From positions 1,302,001 through 1,366,000 of the forward strand of contig CAUWAG010000006.1 of the NCBI GenBank assembly GCA_963556695.1: 64,000 bases of DNA. Reading direction: 5' to 3'. Below the pieces are notes generated by a model. That model searched no databases. It had not been told where the DNA came from and saw nothing but the letters and a program-made list of their open reading frames with translations. The translations under genes were made by a program, and so were the position numbers. Source of the DNA: Anthostomella pinea. Lineage: Eukaryota; Ascomycota; Sordariomycetes; Xylariales; Xylariaceae. Shown one piece after another: positions 33,845-45,779 of the stretch; the first letter of the stretch is position 1; every line of letters starts with the position of its first letter.

Positions 33845-35068
33845 TAATCCTGCCAAATCTGCGACGAATGGGCCAAATTGATGCCCCTTCGGGTTTCCAG
33901 ACGACACCAGTCCAGCATGTGTGTTCTATGTGCAAGAGGCGGACCGAGTCAATGTGCAGTGACACTCAGGAACGGGGTCACGATGATCAACACTACCGAA
34001 ACCGCAGTGGACGAGATTTGATTCCGAACTACGAGGGGGGAACGATTCGACAATACTGCTCAGCAGCGATTCGATATATACGTCAACGTTCCAGCCATCA
34101 TTACTATCTGGAGGGTGCTCGTAGCTACAGTGCGTCCAACTTCTTGCTACCTGTCCGCAGTATTCTGTTTCCGTCTTACTCGCACACATGAAAGGACAGG
34201 CGACGGGCAGAGGCCGGACGAAGATGAAGAGCATGCTACTCGAGGTATGGCACGATACCACAATGTATGTATTTATCTGCGCAAAACGATGTATCTAAAA
34301 AGCTCATTCGCCTGGCTGTAGATTGTCCCGTGCACAGACAATCGCCTATACTCGAGGTAATCGAAGAGGACCATGTACAGCTCCCCTCAACAGACCAATA
34401 CCCCTCTAAGCAAAGTAGGAGCGAATACACCGATCTCTCCTGCTCTAAGCATCTTATCCTATCAAGTTGTGCCGTAGAATCGACATGTCGAGCTGTAAGA
34501 GAGCCAAGATCGAGTTGTTCCATGTTCTGAGAAGGAAACGTGCATATACTGACCGGGAGGTATGAACTAGGGATATCCTCGAGAATACCTCCACATCGTC
34601 CTTATACCCCCGAAACGATTGTCAAGCAGGACATGAATATTGCAACATTGATACAGGTATAGAAGACAATCCCGGTTCCGCGAAAACATGCGCGCCTAAG
34701 TTCAGAGTCCAGGAGCTGCTGGCCTGAGGTCCAATATACCCAGGTAATTTGTATTGCTAGTCAGGAGCAGGTCCCCCTATGTCTGACATCGATCATCGCA
34801 GACAAGACAGAAGAGGCGATAACCAAGACTATTCGCAGTAGCTTCAGCAGTTTCCTCGTTGGCTGTCCTGGGAAAATTTCCCCTGAAACAATGAGAGCGG
34901 TCGAAACCTAACCATCCAGGCTGATGAGTCCGCCTCCTGATTTTCCGGTATGGGCTATCTACCAAGAGTCAACTTCCTGATGCCCCTGCTCCTCTCGTAC
35001 AGATTGCTCACAGAACTAGTAGGCCATAGTAGCAGTACCCAAACACCACGGCCCTCCTGTTCCCGTAC
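33845..35068. other. Spacer, nothing recognised
   Basis: No gene, repeat or RNA gene seen between the small hypothetical gene and the P450 relic. Confidence 0.45.
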
Positions 35069-36105
35069 CTACATCGAAGCACCACGACCGGAGTCCCGCC
35101 GACGCAACCGCACCAAAACCTCAGGCTTCCTCCACACGAATTCTATCCTCAAGCCGTCCAGCCAGCCCATACTTTCGCCCGCCAGCTCCCAGTCATACAA
35201 CCCCACCATATTGGACAGCACGACACCCATCTCGAGATCCGCGTGTCCAGTACCAGGACACCTACCGGGGCCCTCCGAGAACGGCCGAGACGCCTCCTTG
35301 TCATCCAGTCTCTCCTCCTCATTCGTCCGCCCGTTCGCCGGCTGGCTTCTTGCCCCTAAGCCACCTCTCCGGTCTGAACGGCAGGGCTTCCAGTAGCGCT
35401 CAGAATGATGCAGACACCCCACACGTCCGCCGACACCGTCGTGGCAGCGGGTACATACCGCCCATCTGCGCTGCTACATCATGGGTTTGAGAAGCGCGAA
35501 GTGCTGTGCTCAGAGGGCAGCCGCCGGCCGGGTCGTGGGCCAGAACAGCGCAGCTAGGAGTCGAAGAACCAGAGGTGCTGGCGGATGGGAACGAGTGACG
35601 TGGCGTAGGCGCTGCTTTGCATTATGGACGCGAGGGTGTGGAGTGTGTTGGTGGCGATGCAGTCTAAGGGCCTGCCAAGAGTGAGGGTGCCTGGATAGAT
35701 GACATTAGTTGCTGTTCGTCCGAGAAGTCCTGAGGTAGGTAGATGGAGAACAGAAGCCTTACCGGCGGCGTCGAAGCTGATCATGGTGACAGCTGCGCCA
35801 CATTGACCGCTGTCGTATCATCAGTCGCGAGCTTGGAGGCCAGACACGGAACGGTTCTCGTCAGCTCTTTTAAGAGCTCCTCCGCCTCTTCCCGTAGCAC
35901 CCGCGGGACTCGACATATTCTGGACGTACGCGTATACTGCCGGGTCTCTCTCGACGATGATGGTGCTGGGCCGTCCGCCGGAATCCCACTCGCTCTTTTG
36001 AAGGAGAGGCCTATGGCCGTAGATGTCATGATGCGCTCGGACGGTTGTGAAGGAGAGCTGGTTTGGCTAATGCGGACGAAGACATTTTCTGACATTCGTT
36101 AGTAA
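35069..36105 (-). pseudogene. Cytochrome P450 relic
   Basis: The C-terminal half of a P450 reads in the right order across shifting frames on the minus strand. A possible I-helix region (MISFDAAG, then TATNVIY, about 35790-35690) comes first. Then come GRYVPAATTVSADVWGV (about 35465-35415), HHSERYW (about 35410-35390), the PERW-type motif FRPERW (about 35375) and the heme-binding signature FSEGPGRCPG (about 35281-35252, fitting FxxGxxxCxG). LEMGVVLSNMVG completes the L-helix. At least two frameshifts and internal stops separate these pieces. The stretch 35781-36095 (LREEAEELLKELTRTV) may be the preceding region. No N-terminal membrane anchor was found. The copy cannot encode a working monooxygenase. 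Confidence 0.8.
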
Positions 36106-36853
36106 GAGGAGTAGACTAAGTTACTGAAGGACAGAATGGGTTGCCCTTGAATGAGCAGAGACGTGGCGGTTGTTCTGATCGGCTGCCCCTGAATCGACCG
36201 CTCAAGTCGGATGATTATGACATTGGTGTGTAAAGTACTTGGCGGAAGAGGACATTTCGAGACCGACACATCATGCTGCGCATGGCCTTCATGAATAATG
36301 GAAGGGTACTTCCGACCCTTGATCCTAAGAATAGACGGTGGTCCAGCTCACCTGACCTGACCACACTGTGCCACCCGTGCTTCGTCGTTCAGGTTGGCGG
36401 CCACTCACCACGAGGTATAGGTAGGACCAACGATATGACAAGCAGCTTCAGCTGTGCCCAGCCAACGGCATGGTCGGGCAACCTCCTATTTGTTCGGCCA
36501 TCCACGGGACCACTGTAGCGAGGCGAGGGTCGAGTGTTGCGCCCAACAGTGTGCTCGACTGATCACATTGTTCGTCCACCGGGCTGACATTGTCATGAGC
36601 GTGTCGAGTGTCGGACCAACATGATACTCGAGCTCCTTCGTTCTTTGTTTGCCTGAAGACTCGTGACCAGAGTAGTGTTAACGTGACAACCAACGTCGTG
36701 GGCCTCGTACAGCCTCAGGTGGACATAAATGGGGAGCCTGCGCTGTACATTTTGATGCTCCAAATCACTGCACGAAGCTTAGCGGTAATTTCTTGACACT
36801 TATGCACATTACGTTACTCAAATATATCCCTTCCGATTTCGAATCCCGCCATC
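36106..36853. other. Spacer, nothing recognised
   Basis: No gene recognised; it includes the promoter of the gene starting at 36854. Confidence 0.45.
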
Positions 36854-37480
36854 ATGTGCTGGGTAGCCGAGTGCATCATGGGGTGCGGGCACAAGCGCCA
36901 GCCCGGCTACGGCGACGAATACATCCGGGGTCTCCTGCCAGCCTTCTTCCCCATGGAATGGTGCGAAGAGGAACGACGCAACGGACACTGCCAGCGGAAC
37001 AACAAGCCGCTAAAGATCGATCCGACCAAGGTGCCCCACGGACCAGGACGTCTTACGCGCCCATGCGGTTTCTGCGAGGAGAAGGGACAGGATATCCAGG
37101 CCGTGATCTTCCACGAAGCCCAGTTCATCGACCTCTACCTCAACAAGCCGTTCCTGGGGGACGGCTGGCGGGAACATTACCGCGAGATGAAGGACGACCT
37201 TATCAAGAGCTCCCTGGACGCCGGCGTCGGCAAGGCTTTGCGAAAGCGGGACTTGGACAAGGGCATGGAGGAGTTCAAGAAGCTGCTGGGTGAGGGCAGA
37301 CCCGTTCTTTGCAAAATGATCCGGAACAAGGTCAACGAGTTTATCCAGGCCGACCTCGTAGCCCAGGGACGGCGAGGAGCATGGGAACAGGCGCAAGCTG
37401 AGATGCAAGAGAGACTCGAAAACTCGACGCTGCCCTGGGAATGGTACGATGTCCCAGAACAGGAGCAACAGGCGCAATAG
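36854..37480 (+). CDS. Hypothetical protein with Cys-rich N-terminal half
   Basis: A single exon of 208 aa with a good start context (GCCATCATG). The N-terminal 80 residues contain seven Cys plus His in spaced pairs (MCWVAECIMGCGH near the start, later CEEERRNGHC and PCGFCEE), suggesting a metal-binding or disulfide module. There is no signal peptide, so zinc binding is more likely. Residues about 95-200 are helical and charged with coiled-coil character (KDDLIKSSLD, KALRKRDLDKGMEEFKKLL, EQAQAEMQERLE). I do not recognise the family. Codon usage and strong bias against stops over 208 codons make it a real gene. It is transcribed in the same direction as the ligase gene about 1 kb downstream. 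Confidence 0.8.
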   Translation: MCWVAECIMGCGHKRQPGYGDEYIRGLLPAFFPMEWCEEERRNGHCQRNNKPLKIDPTKVPHGPGRLTRPCGFCEEKGQDIQAVIFHEAQFIDLYLNKPFLGDGWREHYREMKDDLIKSSLDAGVGKALRKRDLDKGMEEFKKLLGEGRPVLCKMIRNKVNEFIQADLVAQGRRGAWEQAQAEMQERLENSTLPWEWYDVPEQEQQAQ

Positions 37481-38546
37481 CGGTTGGGACAGGTTCGATA
37501 ACTGGACGTTGGTGCGAGGAGACAGTTCTGCTGGGATGATGTGAGAAGGCTGGAGCCTGAAGGACTGGGTTCGGTCATCTCGTGGGTGGTTTGTTTCGTT
37601 GGTGGTATGTTTCGTTTTGGTTCCATTGTTGGTCACTGGGTGGAAGCTGGTTACACGGAGCTTCGGTGTTAGGGGGTTTCTGCTGTTTTTCTCTGATTCA
37701 TTTCTCTCGTTCAATGTTACGCACTGTCCTACGCGGTTCACTCAAGCTGCTTGCCGAAAGGGGTAGGTGAAGGTACCTTTAGTAGAAAAAAGTACCTACT
37801 TGCTAGGTATGTCATTCTCTACGGTTCAAACCAGCCGCAAGCGGTTAGTCTTGTGCTACTTGATCCAGGACTCAGGAGGCGCCAAGTTAGTGCCACTTTG
37901 TGTCCGTATCTTCCATCTTGTGATGCCAACAAGATAGATTCTCAGAGGGCACTGGAATTTTCATGTACTGGGGCGTGGTTGTCGCTTACAAGAGTACAAG
38001 AGTGAATATTCACCTAAACGCCACCAACTCTTTTGATCACAACCAAAGCTGGTGACCTCGGTCAAACTATGTCGAGTCCGGGTTCTCCGCGCTCTCCGCA
38101 CTCCCGTCGCTTCATCCGGCATCTGCTGTGGGGAATATACTAACGTCCAATCATCCAATGACAAGTCGACGACCCTACCCCAATACGATCCCGCACTAAG
38201 AGTTTGATCGACATTGCGGGGTGCGGAGGTGTTACAGTATCAAGCAGCTCAGGTGGTCTGCAGACCAGTGACCACCACGTGACCAGTGAGCAGTATGTAT
38301 CGCGGACAGGAGGCTTCGGGGTTCGGGGCGCACTGCAACACTGCAGTCGTGACTAGGATATGCTTCCGACTCATGGACGCCGACGAGATCCGACTCTCCA
38401 TCTGACTTCACAGCTTTCTCATCTTCATACAAACCACCATTGCGAGGTAGACTCGCTCCTGTCATTGCATAGTATTATACCTTCACTGTGAATCCGACCC
38501 ATACTCCGTGTCGTGACCTCAACCTATCCCCATCCCGCCGTTGAAG
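37481..38546. other. Spacer, nothing recognised
   Basis: About 1.07 kb with no gene seen; it holds the promoter of the acyl-CoA ligase. Confidence 0.5.
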
Positions 38547-40725
38547 ATGGTGTTTACCCCGCCGGCCTGGGTCCCCCAGCTCCCCTTCGGTAAGCAAGTC
38601 CCCGGCAGCCGGACGGTCTCCTCGTCGTCAGCGTCAGCCCAGCAACAAAACATCTCTAACCAGACCTTCCACAGACCCCCCAGACTCAATCCCACTGCAC
38701 GAGTTCTGGGGCAACGAGAAGTATGGCCGCGTCCCGTGGGACAAGTCGCACAACCCGTTCACGTGCGGCCTCACGGGGAAGACGTACACCACGGCCGAGA
38801 TGCTGGAGCGCATGGAGCTGCTGGCGAGGTCGCTGGCGAAGCGTCTGGGATGGCGGACCAACGAGGACACGCCTTGGGATAAGGTCGTTGGGGTTTACTC
38901 TTTCAACACGGTAAGTTCCTATCTATCTACCTACCTACCTACTCTCTACAATCAGACAACAGATCTGCTGACAAGTAACTACAAGATCGACTTCCTGATG
39001 TCGACCTTTGCCGTGCACCGTCTCTCCGGCATAGCGACCCCGGCCAACGCCATGTACTCCGCGGCCGAGCTGGAGCACCAACTCAAGTCCTCCGGCGCAA
39101 AGGCCCTGATCACGTGTCTGCCGCTACTGGAAACGGCCCTGAAGGCCTCAAGAGCGTGCAACATCCCCGACGACAAGGTCTTTCTGCTGGAGATGCCGGG
39201 GCCAACCAAAGACGTCCCCTTCAAGACAGTCAACGACCTCATCAAAGAGGCCAAGTCCCTTCCCGAGCTCGAGCCCCTGATCTGGTCAAAGGGGCAAGGG
39301 GCGCGCCAGGTAGCCTACCTCTGCTACTCGAGCGGGACGTCCGGCCTACCCGTAAGTCGCGCCATCCCATCCTCCCAGATGAAGCAAGCCCGTGCTAAAA
39401 ACAGTATACTTCCAGAAAGGCGTAATGATCGCCCACCGCAACGTCATCGCCAACATGATGCAGATCCGCTGGCACGACTCAGTCGGCCGGAAAGCCCAGA
39501 ACATCTCCACCCAAATCTGTATGGGGTTGCTGCCGCTGAGCCACATCTACGGCCTCGTCGTGATCGCGGCCGCGGGTCCGTACCGCGGCGACGGCGTCGT
39601 CGTGCTGCCGCGGTTCGAGCTGCGGACGCTGCTGGAGAGCATCCAGCGGTTCAGGGTTAATTTCATGCACCTCGTAAGTCGGCAACCCAACCTTTCCAGC
39701 CCGCGTGCCCAACCTACCTACCTATCTACCCCTTGCTTTTACTTACATCAAGCACCAGGTGCCCCCCATAATAATCCAACTCCTCCGCAATCACCAAACC
39801 TGCGCCACCTACGATCTCACCAGCGTCCGCTTCATCTACACCGGCGCCGCCCCCCTAGGCGCCGAAACCCACACCGCCATCGAGCGTGCCTTCCCCAACT
39901 GGAAAATCGGGCAAGGCTACGGCATGACCGAAACAAGCACAGTCGTAACCAGCAGCGGTGAGAACGACGTCGTAGTCGGGACATCCGGCTCGCTAGTCCC
40001 CGGCAGCCGCGCCAAGGTCCTCGCCGAGGACGGCACCGAGATCACCGAGCTCGGGAAACGCGGCGAGCTGCTAATCAAGTCGCCGTCCGTCACGCTGGGG
40101 TATTTGAATAACGAGAGGGCGACGGCCGAGGCGTTTGTTTTTGATGCGGATGGGGGCCGGTGGATGCGCACGGGGGATGTGGCGGTCGTGAGTCGGAGCC
40201 CGAAGGGATGGGAGCATTTTGCTGTTGTGGATCGGTTGAAGGAGTTGATTAAGACGAAGGTGGGTTTTTGTTGCGTACTGCCTGCCTAATCTCTCCCATG
40301 TCATCCCCCATGTCATTATAGGGGTAAAAGGGGTCGAGGATAGGTAGGTATAGAGAGAGTACGACAGACAGCTGACAGCCAGCAAACAGGGCCACCAAGT
40401 CGCCCCCGCCGAGCTCGAAGCGCACCTCCTGACCCATCCAGCGGTCAACGACTGCACAGTGATCCCCGTGCCGGACGAAGCCGCGGGCGAGGTGCCGAAG
40501 GCCTACGTCGTCAAGTCGGCGTCCATGGCCGCTTCGAAGTCCGACGACGAGGTGGCCAGGGAGATATGCAAGCACGTCGAGGACCATAAGGCGCGGTACA
40601 AGTGGTTGAAGGGCGGCGTAGAGTTTATCGATGTCATACCCAAGAGTCCTAGCGGCAAGATCCTCAGGCGGCTGTTGAAGGATAAGGAGATGGAGGCGAG
40701 GAGGGCCAAGGGGGCCAAGTTGTAG
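38547..40725 (+). CDS. 4-coumarate-CoA ligase-like AMP-binding enzyme, PTS1 (AKL)
   Basis: Six exons: 38547-38589, 38675-38910, 38986-39351, 39416-39673, 39759-40259 and 40390-40725, in frame for 579 aa. It belongs to the ANL superfamily, which adenylates a carboxylic acid and transfers it to CoA. Visible motifs are the phosphate loop YSSGTSGLP/KGV (residues about 207-218, split by an intron), the adenine motif GYGMTETS, WMRTGD, the hinge region DRLKELIKTK/GHQVAPAELE, and the C-terminal catalytic Lys in PKSPSGKILRR. The protein ends AKL, a variant type-1 peroxisomal signal. The 4CL-like fungal group in peroxisomes often activates fatty or aromatic acids; the exact substrate cannot be read from sequence. 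Introns are 60-130 nt, several with TACCTACC runs. Confidence 0.93.
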
Positions 40726-41040
40726 ATGGGATGTGTTGATGTGTCGATTTAGCGAGTTGTGTATCATTTGTACTTCCAACTCGAGTGGTATATACTATTT
40801 CATGTCCCTTGAAAATAGCTCCTTAAAAGCACCACATGGTGGCCAAGGGATGTCACTCAGGGGTCCCATTAACGGGATTGAGTTTCACGATGGGATAATG
40901 TAGGACTGCCAAACAATTGGTCTTGATGCATCATTTATTCATGTCCTGCATATGGAAGGAAGCCGCATACGCCAATGAACCCTCAAGCGCCATGACGATG
41001 AAATATCCTCTTGCTTTTCACTCCATCAGGGGCGTCCCAT
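40726..41040. other. Convergent 3' spacer
   Basis: 315 bp between the ligase stop and the stop of the small minus-strand gene; nothing beyond 3' UTR is expected. Confidence 0.5.
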
Positions 41041-41540
41041 CTATTTACCACTCTTCTTCTTCAGAGCCGCCTCGTCCTCGGCCTGGAGCTCGGCATCGAT
41101 CTTGGCGCCCTTGGACGGCTCGTTGCCGTGTAGCTGGGCCTGTGTCTGGTGTCAGCTTGCTGTTCCAATTCTACTGGACGAGGCAAGGCAGGTAGGTGGT
41201 GGAAGTAACTTACGGGAAGGGTAGGGTCCTTCTTCTGGGCGGCGGTCATCGGGTCGTCGTGGTCGCCCTCCTTCTCCTTGCGCTGGGGAACTGTCAGTGT
41301 TCCAGGTTCCTACTTGAGACCACATATGCAATTGAGGAGTACAGTGACAATGGAGAATCTTACCTCTTCGTTGGCCAGACGGTTGGCAATCGACCGCTCG
41401 TCCTTGGAGTCGTTGGGCTTGTGGGAGTGCTCCTTGCCCTCCTCGTAGGGTGTCGCCTTGTTCAGCTCTGAGGCCTTGACGTTGCGCTGGTCGCCTGCCT
41501 CGTAGACGCCGCTGGTACCGACACTGGAGTTGCCCGACAT
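41041..41540 (-). CDS. Small hydrophilic charged protein, 114 aa
   Basis: Three exons on the minus strand, 41540-41364, 41282-41214 and 41139-41041, give 59, 23 and 32 codons. Introns are 81 and 74 nt, with GTAAGA and GTAAGT donors. The protein is Gly/Ser-rich at its start and then almost entirely charged (KPNDSKDERSIAN, RKEKEGDHDD, AEDEAALKKKSGK). It has no Cys, no membrane segment and no signal peptide. The composition resembles intrinsically disordered stress-protective proteins, but no family is named. Splicing at three exact codon boundaries and retention of the reading frame make the gene secure. It is divergent from uS14m with 608 bp between starts. Confidence 0.85.
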
Positions 41541-42148
41541 GTTGATTGTGTGTATGTGTGGTTTGTGGTGTTGAGTGTGGAAGAGTTGGTTGCACGTAGT
41601 TGCAGTTTGTTTCGTGGTGGATGGTTGATTGTATGGAGGAAGAATGCAAGAGAGGAGAGACCAGTAATAAGCTCGGCTTTGCGGTTTTATTATGAGAGAG
41701 CTGTCTATGGTGCCCAACCGCGCGCGCCTGTGTGCCCTCCCACCCACCATCCTACTACGTCATCAGGTACCAAAGTTGCCTTATCGATATCCTACCCCTC
41801 CAATTCCAGGCTGTGATGAAAAGCTTTCCAGGCGGCACGCGATCTGTCTCCATTGAAATTGTGGTGTTTGCAGTGAGACGGGAGACCGACGTCATAGATG
41901 ATCCCACTCCAAAGGGGCGGGCGTGTCTGCGGGTGTGGCTGCAAGTCCCAGCCGGAAGCCCCTGAATAAATGGATCGGCGGGGCACAGAGTGGAAGCTAG
42001 CGGGCAGCTGGCAGCTCTTGCAGATGGAGCTTCAACAGCTGGAGTCACGGTCGCTACTTTGGGCCTGGGAACGACATCCAAAAACTTCAAAGTCACGATT
42101 AAGCATCCCTAGCGACACCGCGACGAAATACCTCAACCACCGCCCAAG
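41541..42148. promoter_or_regulatory. Divergent intergenic region
   Basis: 608 bp between the start codons of the small hydrophilic protein and uS14m. No motif assigned. Confidence 0.5.
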
Positions 42149-42679
42149 ATGTCGATGTTCCGGGCCAAGAAGCTCGATCTGGGCTGCTTCATCAACATCA
42201 AGACCATCCGCGACCACTCTAAGAGGAAGGCATTTGCCCAGCACGAGCCCGAAAGGTGCGCAATCTACAGACAGCCGTGCCCTGCCCATCCCATCATCCG
42301 TCGCAGTCACCCCTATCACTCAGATAGCCAGCAATGAATAGCAGTCACATGGCTAACCGTGTCACCTGTGCAATAGACAAGCCCTCCGGTACATCATCCG
42401 CAACACCACTCTGCCCGCGCGAACCCGGGCCGAGGCCCAGCTGCAGTTGACACGGATGCACTGCTATACGCGACCGACACAGATCCGAGGACGATGTCTG
42501 CTGGGTGGCAAGGGACGAGGTATTCTGCGCGACTTCAAGATGTCAAGAGTGAGTTTCTTAGAGCCAATGCCCCCACCATAACAGATGGGTGACAATCGCT
42601 AACGATCCACGTGCAGTATAATTTCAGAATGCAAGCTTTAGAGGGCAACATTCCTGGCGTGCAGAAGGCCAGCTGGTAG
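42149..42679 (+). CDS. MRP2: Mitochondrial small-subunit ribosomal protein uS14m (MRP2)
   Basis: Three exons, 42149-42255, 42377-42548 and 42617-42679, give 113 aa, close to the yeast protein (115 aa). uS14m lies in the head of the mitochondrial small ribosomal subunit. The uS14 signature is clear: LQLTRMHCYTRPTQIRGRCL followed by KGRGILRDFKMSRYNFR near the C-terminus. The zinc-binding Cys set of some bacterial uS14 proteins is absent, as expected for the zinc-free class. The N-terminus is basic and short, without an obvious long presequence, again as in yeast. Intron 1 (121 nt) splits an Arg codon and intron 2 is 68 nt. Mitochondrial import is inferred from the family. Confidence 0.95.
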
Positions 42680-43513
42680 GAGGAGGGAGACCGGGGCGGA
42701 TGCTGTTTGTTGTAGGATATATGCTTGCCTGAGGCGAAGCTACTGTACCATATCAATATGACACTGGATGGAAACTATCTGTGTGCTATTTGCAAAGGGT
42801 TAGGGTGGGAATTGTGAGCACATGAATGCAGTTCCCCTGCCTGTTCATCTTGCCCCTGCGACGGTGTTGTACACCTCTTCACCTCACCTTTTCACTCGAA
42901 TGCACCACGACTTCACCCATACATCACAGCAGCTTCTCTTATCACGCGATTATCCTCGAAGCTGATGGTAAATCTGCAGCAATTCTTGGACTGCAGCTGC
43001 GTCTTTCCCTCTACCCTAGGTGCAAACGGCATTGTTTGTTATTTTGCAACATTGCTTTCCTCGGACTCTGGCTATCGAATTCTGCTAAATGCTTTTCATC
43101 ACATCGGCTTACGAGGCCTACAAGACCATCCTAGCCTTTATCACCACGTTAATTCTAGTGGTGGTGGTGGTGGTCTTTGGCAGATCTCACCTCTGAACGA
43201 GAATTCACTCCCGCCCTGCATTGCCTAGACACGAAAGCACCTAGGGCCCTTATTCAAACACATTCTGGAATTGCTCAAACTGCCAATCACGCTTGGGCAT
43301 TTCAGGCATCTTTCTGGGTGTCCCGTGCAAGATTCCCTTGCAAGATTTGGTTGCCTTGGTATCCCACCTACTTCACTCCAACTAGAAAGGAGCACCTTCT
43401 GTTCCTTCCACCCCATCTCATCTTTCAACTTTTTCCATCTGGAAGCACAACTTCTTCACAACCAACAGTCCAACCAACCAACAACCAAGTCCACCTCACC
43501 TGACATCGCCAAG
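42680..43513. other. Spacer, nothing recognised
   Basis: 834 bp between uS14m and the Arb2 gene; C/T-rich with short frames only. Probably uS14m 3' UTR and Arb2 promoter and leader. Confidence 0.5.
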
Positions 43514-45234
43514 ATGTTTCTGCGCAAATGGACTGGTCTGCCGGAGGACCCCAAGTTCGCCAGCGACATGAAGGGCCTTGGGTACGTGCCGATTGTCCTC
43601 TCCCACATTCACATCGCTTGTCCGCCTCCCAAGCTAACTGCGTTATGTCTCATACGTAGCTACTTCATCAACAAGGACGACGAGGTGCGCTCGCTCAAAG
43701 ATGAGCAGTACTACTTCAATTTCTTCCTGAGCCGCAACCCGCGATGGAACGACCGCCAGCGCTTCCACTTCAACCGTAAGTCTCTCTCATCCTCACCCTC
43801 ACCAAAGCCCCAGCCCCCATACATCCTATCCCATTCACTTCTCGTTTCATTCCGAAATGTCTAATTAACCCACTTCCACAGAGGCTATCCAGGAGGAAAT
43901 CCACACCCGCCTCACCAACCTCGGCCTGACCAAGACGGCCCTCCCCCTCGGCACCACCGACCCTGCCAGCCCGCGAGTCCCCATCTTCGCCAGCGCCAAC
44001 ATCGCCACCGCGACGCGCGTCGTCCTCATCTTCGGCGAGACGACCCAAGACCTCGGCATCCTCGCGCACCGCATCTGTGGCGGCCCAGGCGGCATCACGC
44101 GCGGCTCGCTCGTCTCAGTCGTTCGCTCCCTCCTGCAGCAGCGCAGCTCCGCCTCCGACAGCTCTCCGCCCGGCATCATCCTCGCCAATATGGGCGAACT
44201 ACTCTGGTGGCCTGCAGGCCAACGCACGCTCAGCCGAACGGCGTTCGACGCGGCGCCCATGACCAGCGCAGCGAATGCGGGGAACGTGATTATTCCGCGT
44301 CTTAACCACGTTCCTGGCAACGAGAGCCCGCGGGAACATGTCAACTATGTCTTCGAGCATGTCGTGCGGCACTTGGTTGGGAAGGAGGCGCGCCTGGATG
44401 TCGTGGGTGTTGGCGATGGCGCGGATATCGTCGAGCAGTATCTGGACTGGGCGCCGGTGTGGAAGCGACTTCAGGGCCGGATGAACTGTCTGGCGCTTGT
44501 AGGCGGTCTGCATCCGGTTTGGGAGATTAAGTGTGAGGGGTTCAAGGCGTTTTTGCGAGAGGTATGTGTTTTCCCTCTTTCCATGCCGTCCTGTTCTCAT
44601 CTCATCCCAACTCACATTATCCGTCCCCTCTCCTCTCCTCTCCTCTCCTGCCCTGCCCTGCCCTCCCACGCCCACAAACCTCAACCAACACCCACAACCC
44701 CAAGCTAACCAAACCCCCCACCAGCGCGCCCGCGCCTACGCCATCTCCCTAGAGCCCGCCAACACCCCCCTGTCGGGCCCCGATAGCAACGCGGCCACGA
44801 CAGCCTTCACATCGCACGGCTGCCCGCTCTTCAGCAGTGGCGAATCCACGCACATCGAGCTCGTGCTCGTGGCCGCCAAACGCGTCGTCTGCGCCTGGCT
44901 GCAGGAAGTCGCTCTCTTCTCCCCCTCACCGACCCACTACAAGAATCCGGTTATGGAGGTGGCGTACAAGGACCCTGAACTGGGCGCGGAGCCGGACTGG
45001 ACTGAGGCGCAGGAGGAGTATGTGAAGCATGTGGCGAAGATGGAGGCGGAGGCGGCGGCTGCGGCGAGCTCTTCTGATGATGAGGGTGAGGGTGGTGGTG
45101 GTGTGAAGGATGGTGAGGGTGAGGGTGTGAAGAAGGGCGAGGGTAGTAAGAAGGATAAGGGCAAGGGCAAGGCGAAAGACGATGGCTTTACCGTCCGAGT
45201 CGACACGCTGGAGAGCAGCGAGGATGAGGATTAA
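43514..45234 (+). CDS. Arb2-domain protein
   Basis: Four exons, 43514-43581, 43660-43775, 43882-44561 and 44725-45234, give 457 aa. The N-terminus MFLRKWTGLPEDP with the following GYFINKDDEVRS and NPRWNDRQRFHFN fits the Arb2 domain, and the body resembles an alpha/beta-hydrolase-like fold (VPIFAS, VVLIFGETTQDLG, LDVVGVGDGADIV). In fission yeast, Arb2 is part of the argonaute siRNA chaperone complex and related domains occur at the end of HDA1-type deacetylases; a role in RNA silencing or heterochromatin here is an inference. No Gly-x-Ser-x-Gly nucleophile elbow is evident. The C-terminal 70 residues are a Glu/Ala stretch, then Gly/Glu/Lys repeats (GEGEGVKKGEGSKKDKGKG), probably disordered. 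Convergent with the next gene. Confidence 0.8.
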
Positions 45235-45779
45235 GGTGGGAGGGAATCTTCCACTCGATCTTCCACTTCGATCTTCCGCCCATCTCTCTCTCCCCTTGGC
45301 ACACAATCTTCTGCGTGTCATCATCATCGCTTGGTTTGCTAAATGAGGTCAATCAACCACACCTTCGACCTCGAGCTCGACGGGTGATCACTCCAACGAC
45401 GTCCCGGCGCTGCGCAAGGGCTGGTATCAAGTCAGAGAGATAGTTTCGGAGGCGCGCGTGGCAGGGAAGCTCGTCCACCTCGTTGATTGGGAAGGTGTCA
45501 ATCCAATTACGGTTGCTGGATCATCCCACATGATTCACAGATAGATAGTGAATGAAATGAACGATGATAAATGACACGGGGTATTCCATTTTGTACTGCT
45601 CAGCTTCGTGAACAGTATTGGCATCCCAAGTACTGGTTTTACATATACACATCAGCGAGGGTGGACTGACTATGCTAGGGTTCTCAGCTGCTCGAGAGCC
45701 GACATATCCAAGCAATATGCCCATGAACATATAGCCCGACAAGCAAGCTTCCATCACGTGACCGTATTTGTGCCCTGGC
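45235..45779. other. Convergent 3' spacer
   Basis: 545 bp between two stop codons; no gene seen. Confidence 0.5.
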
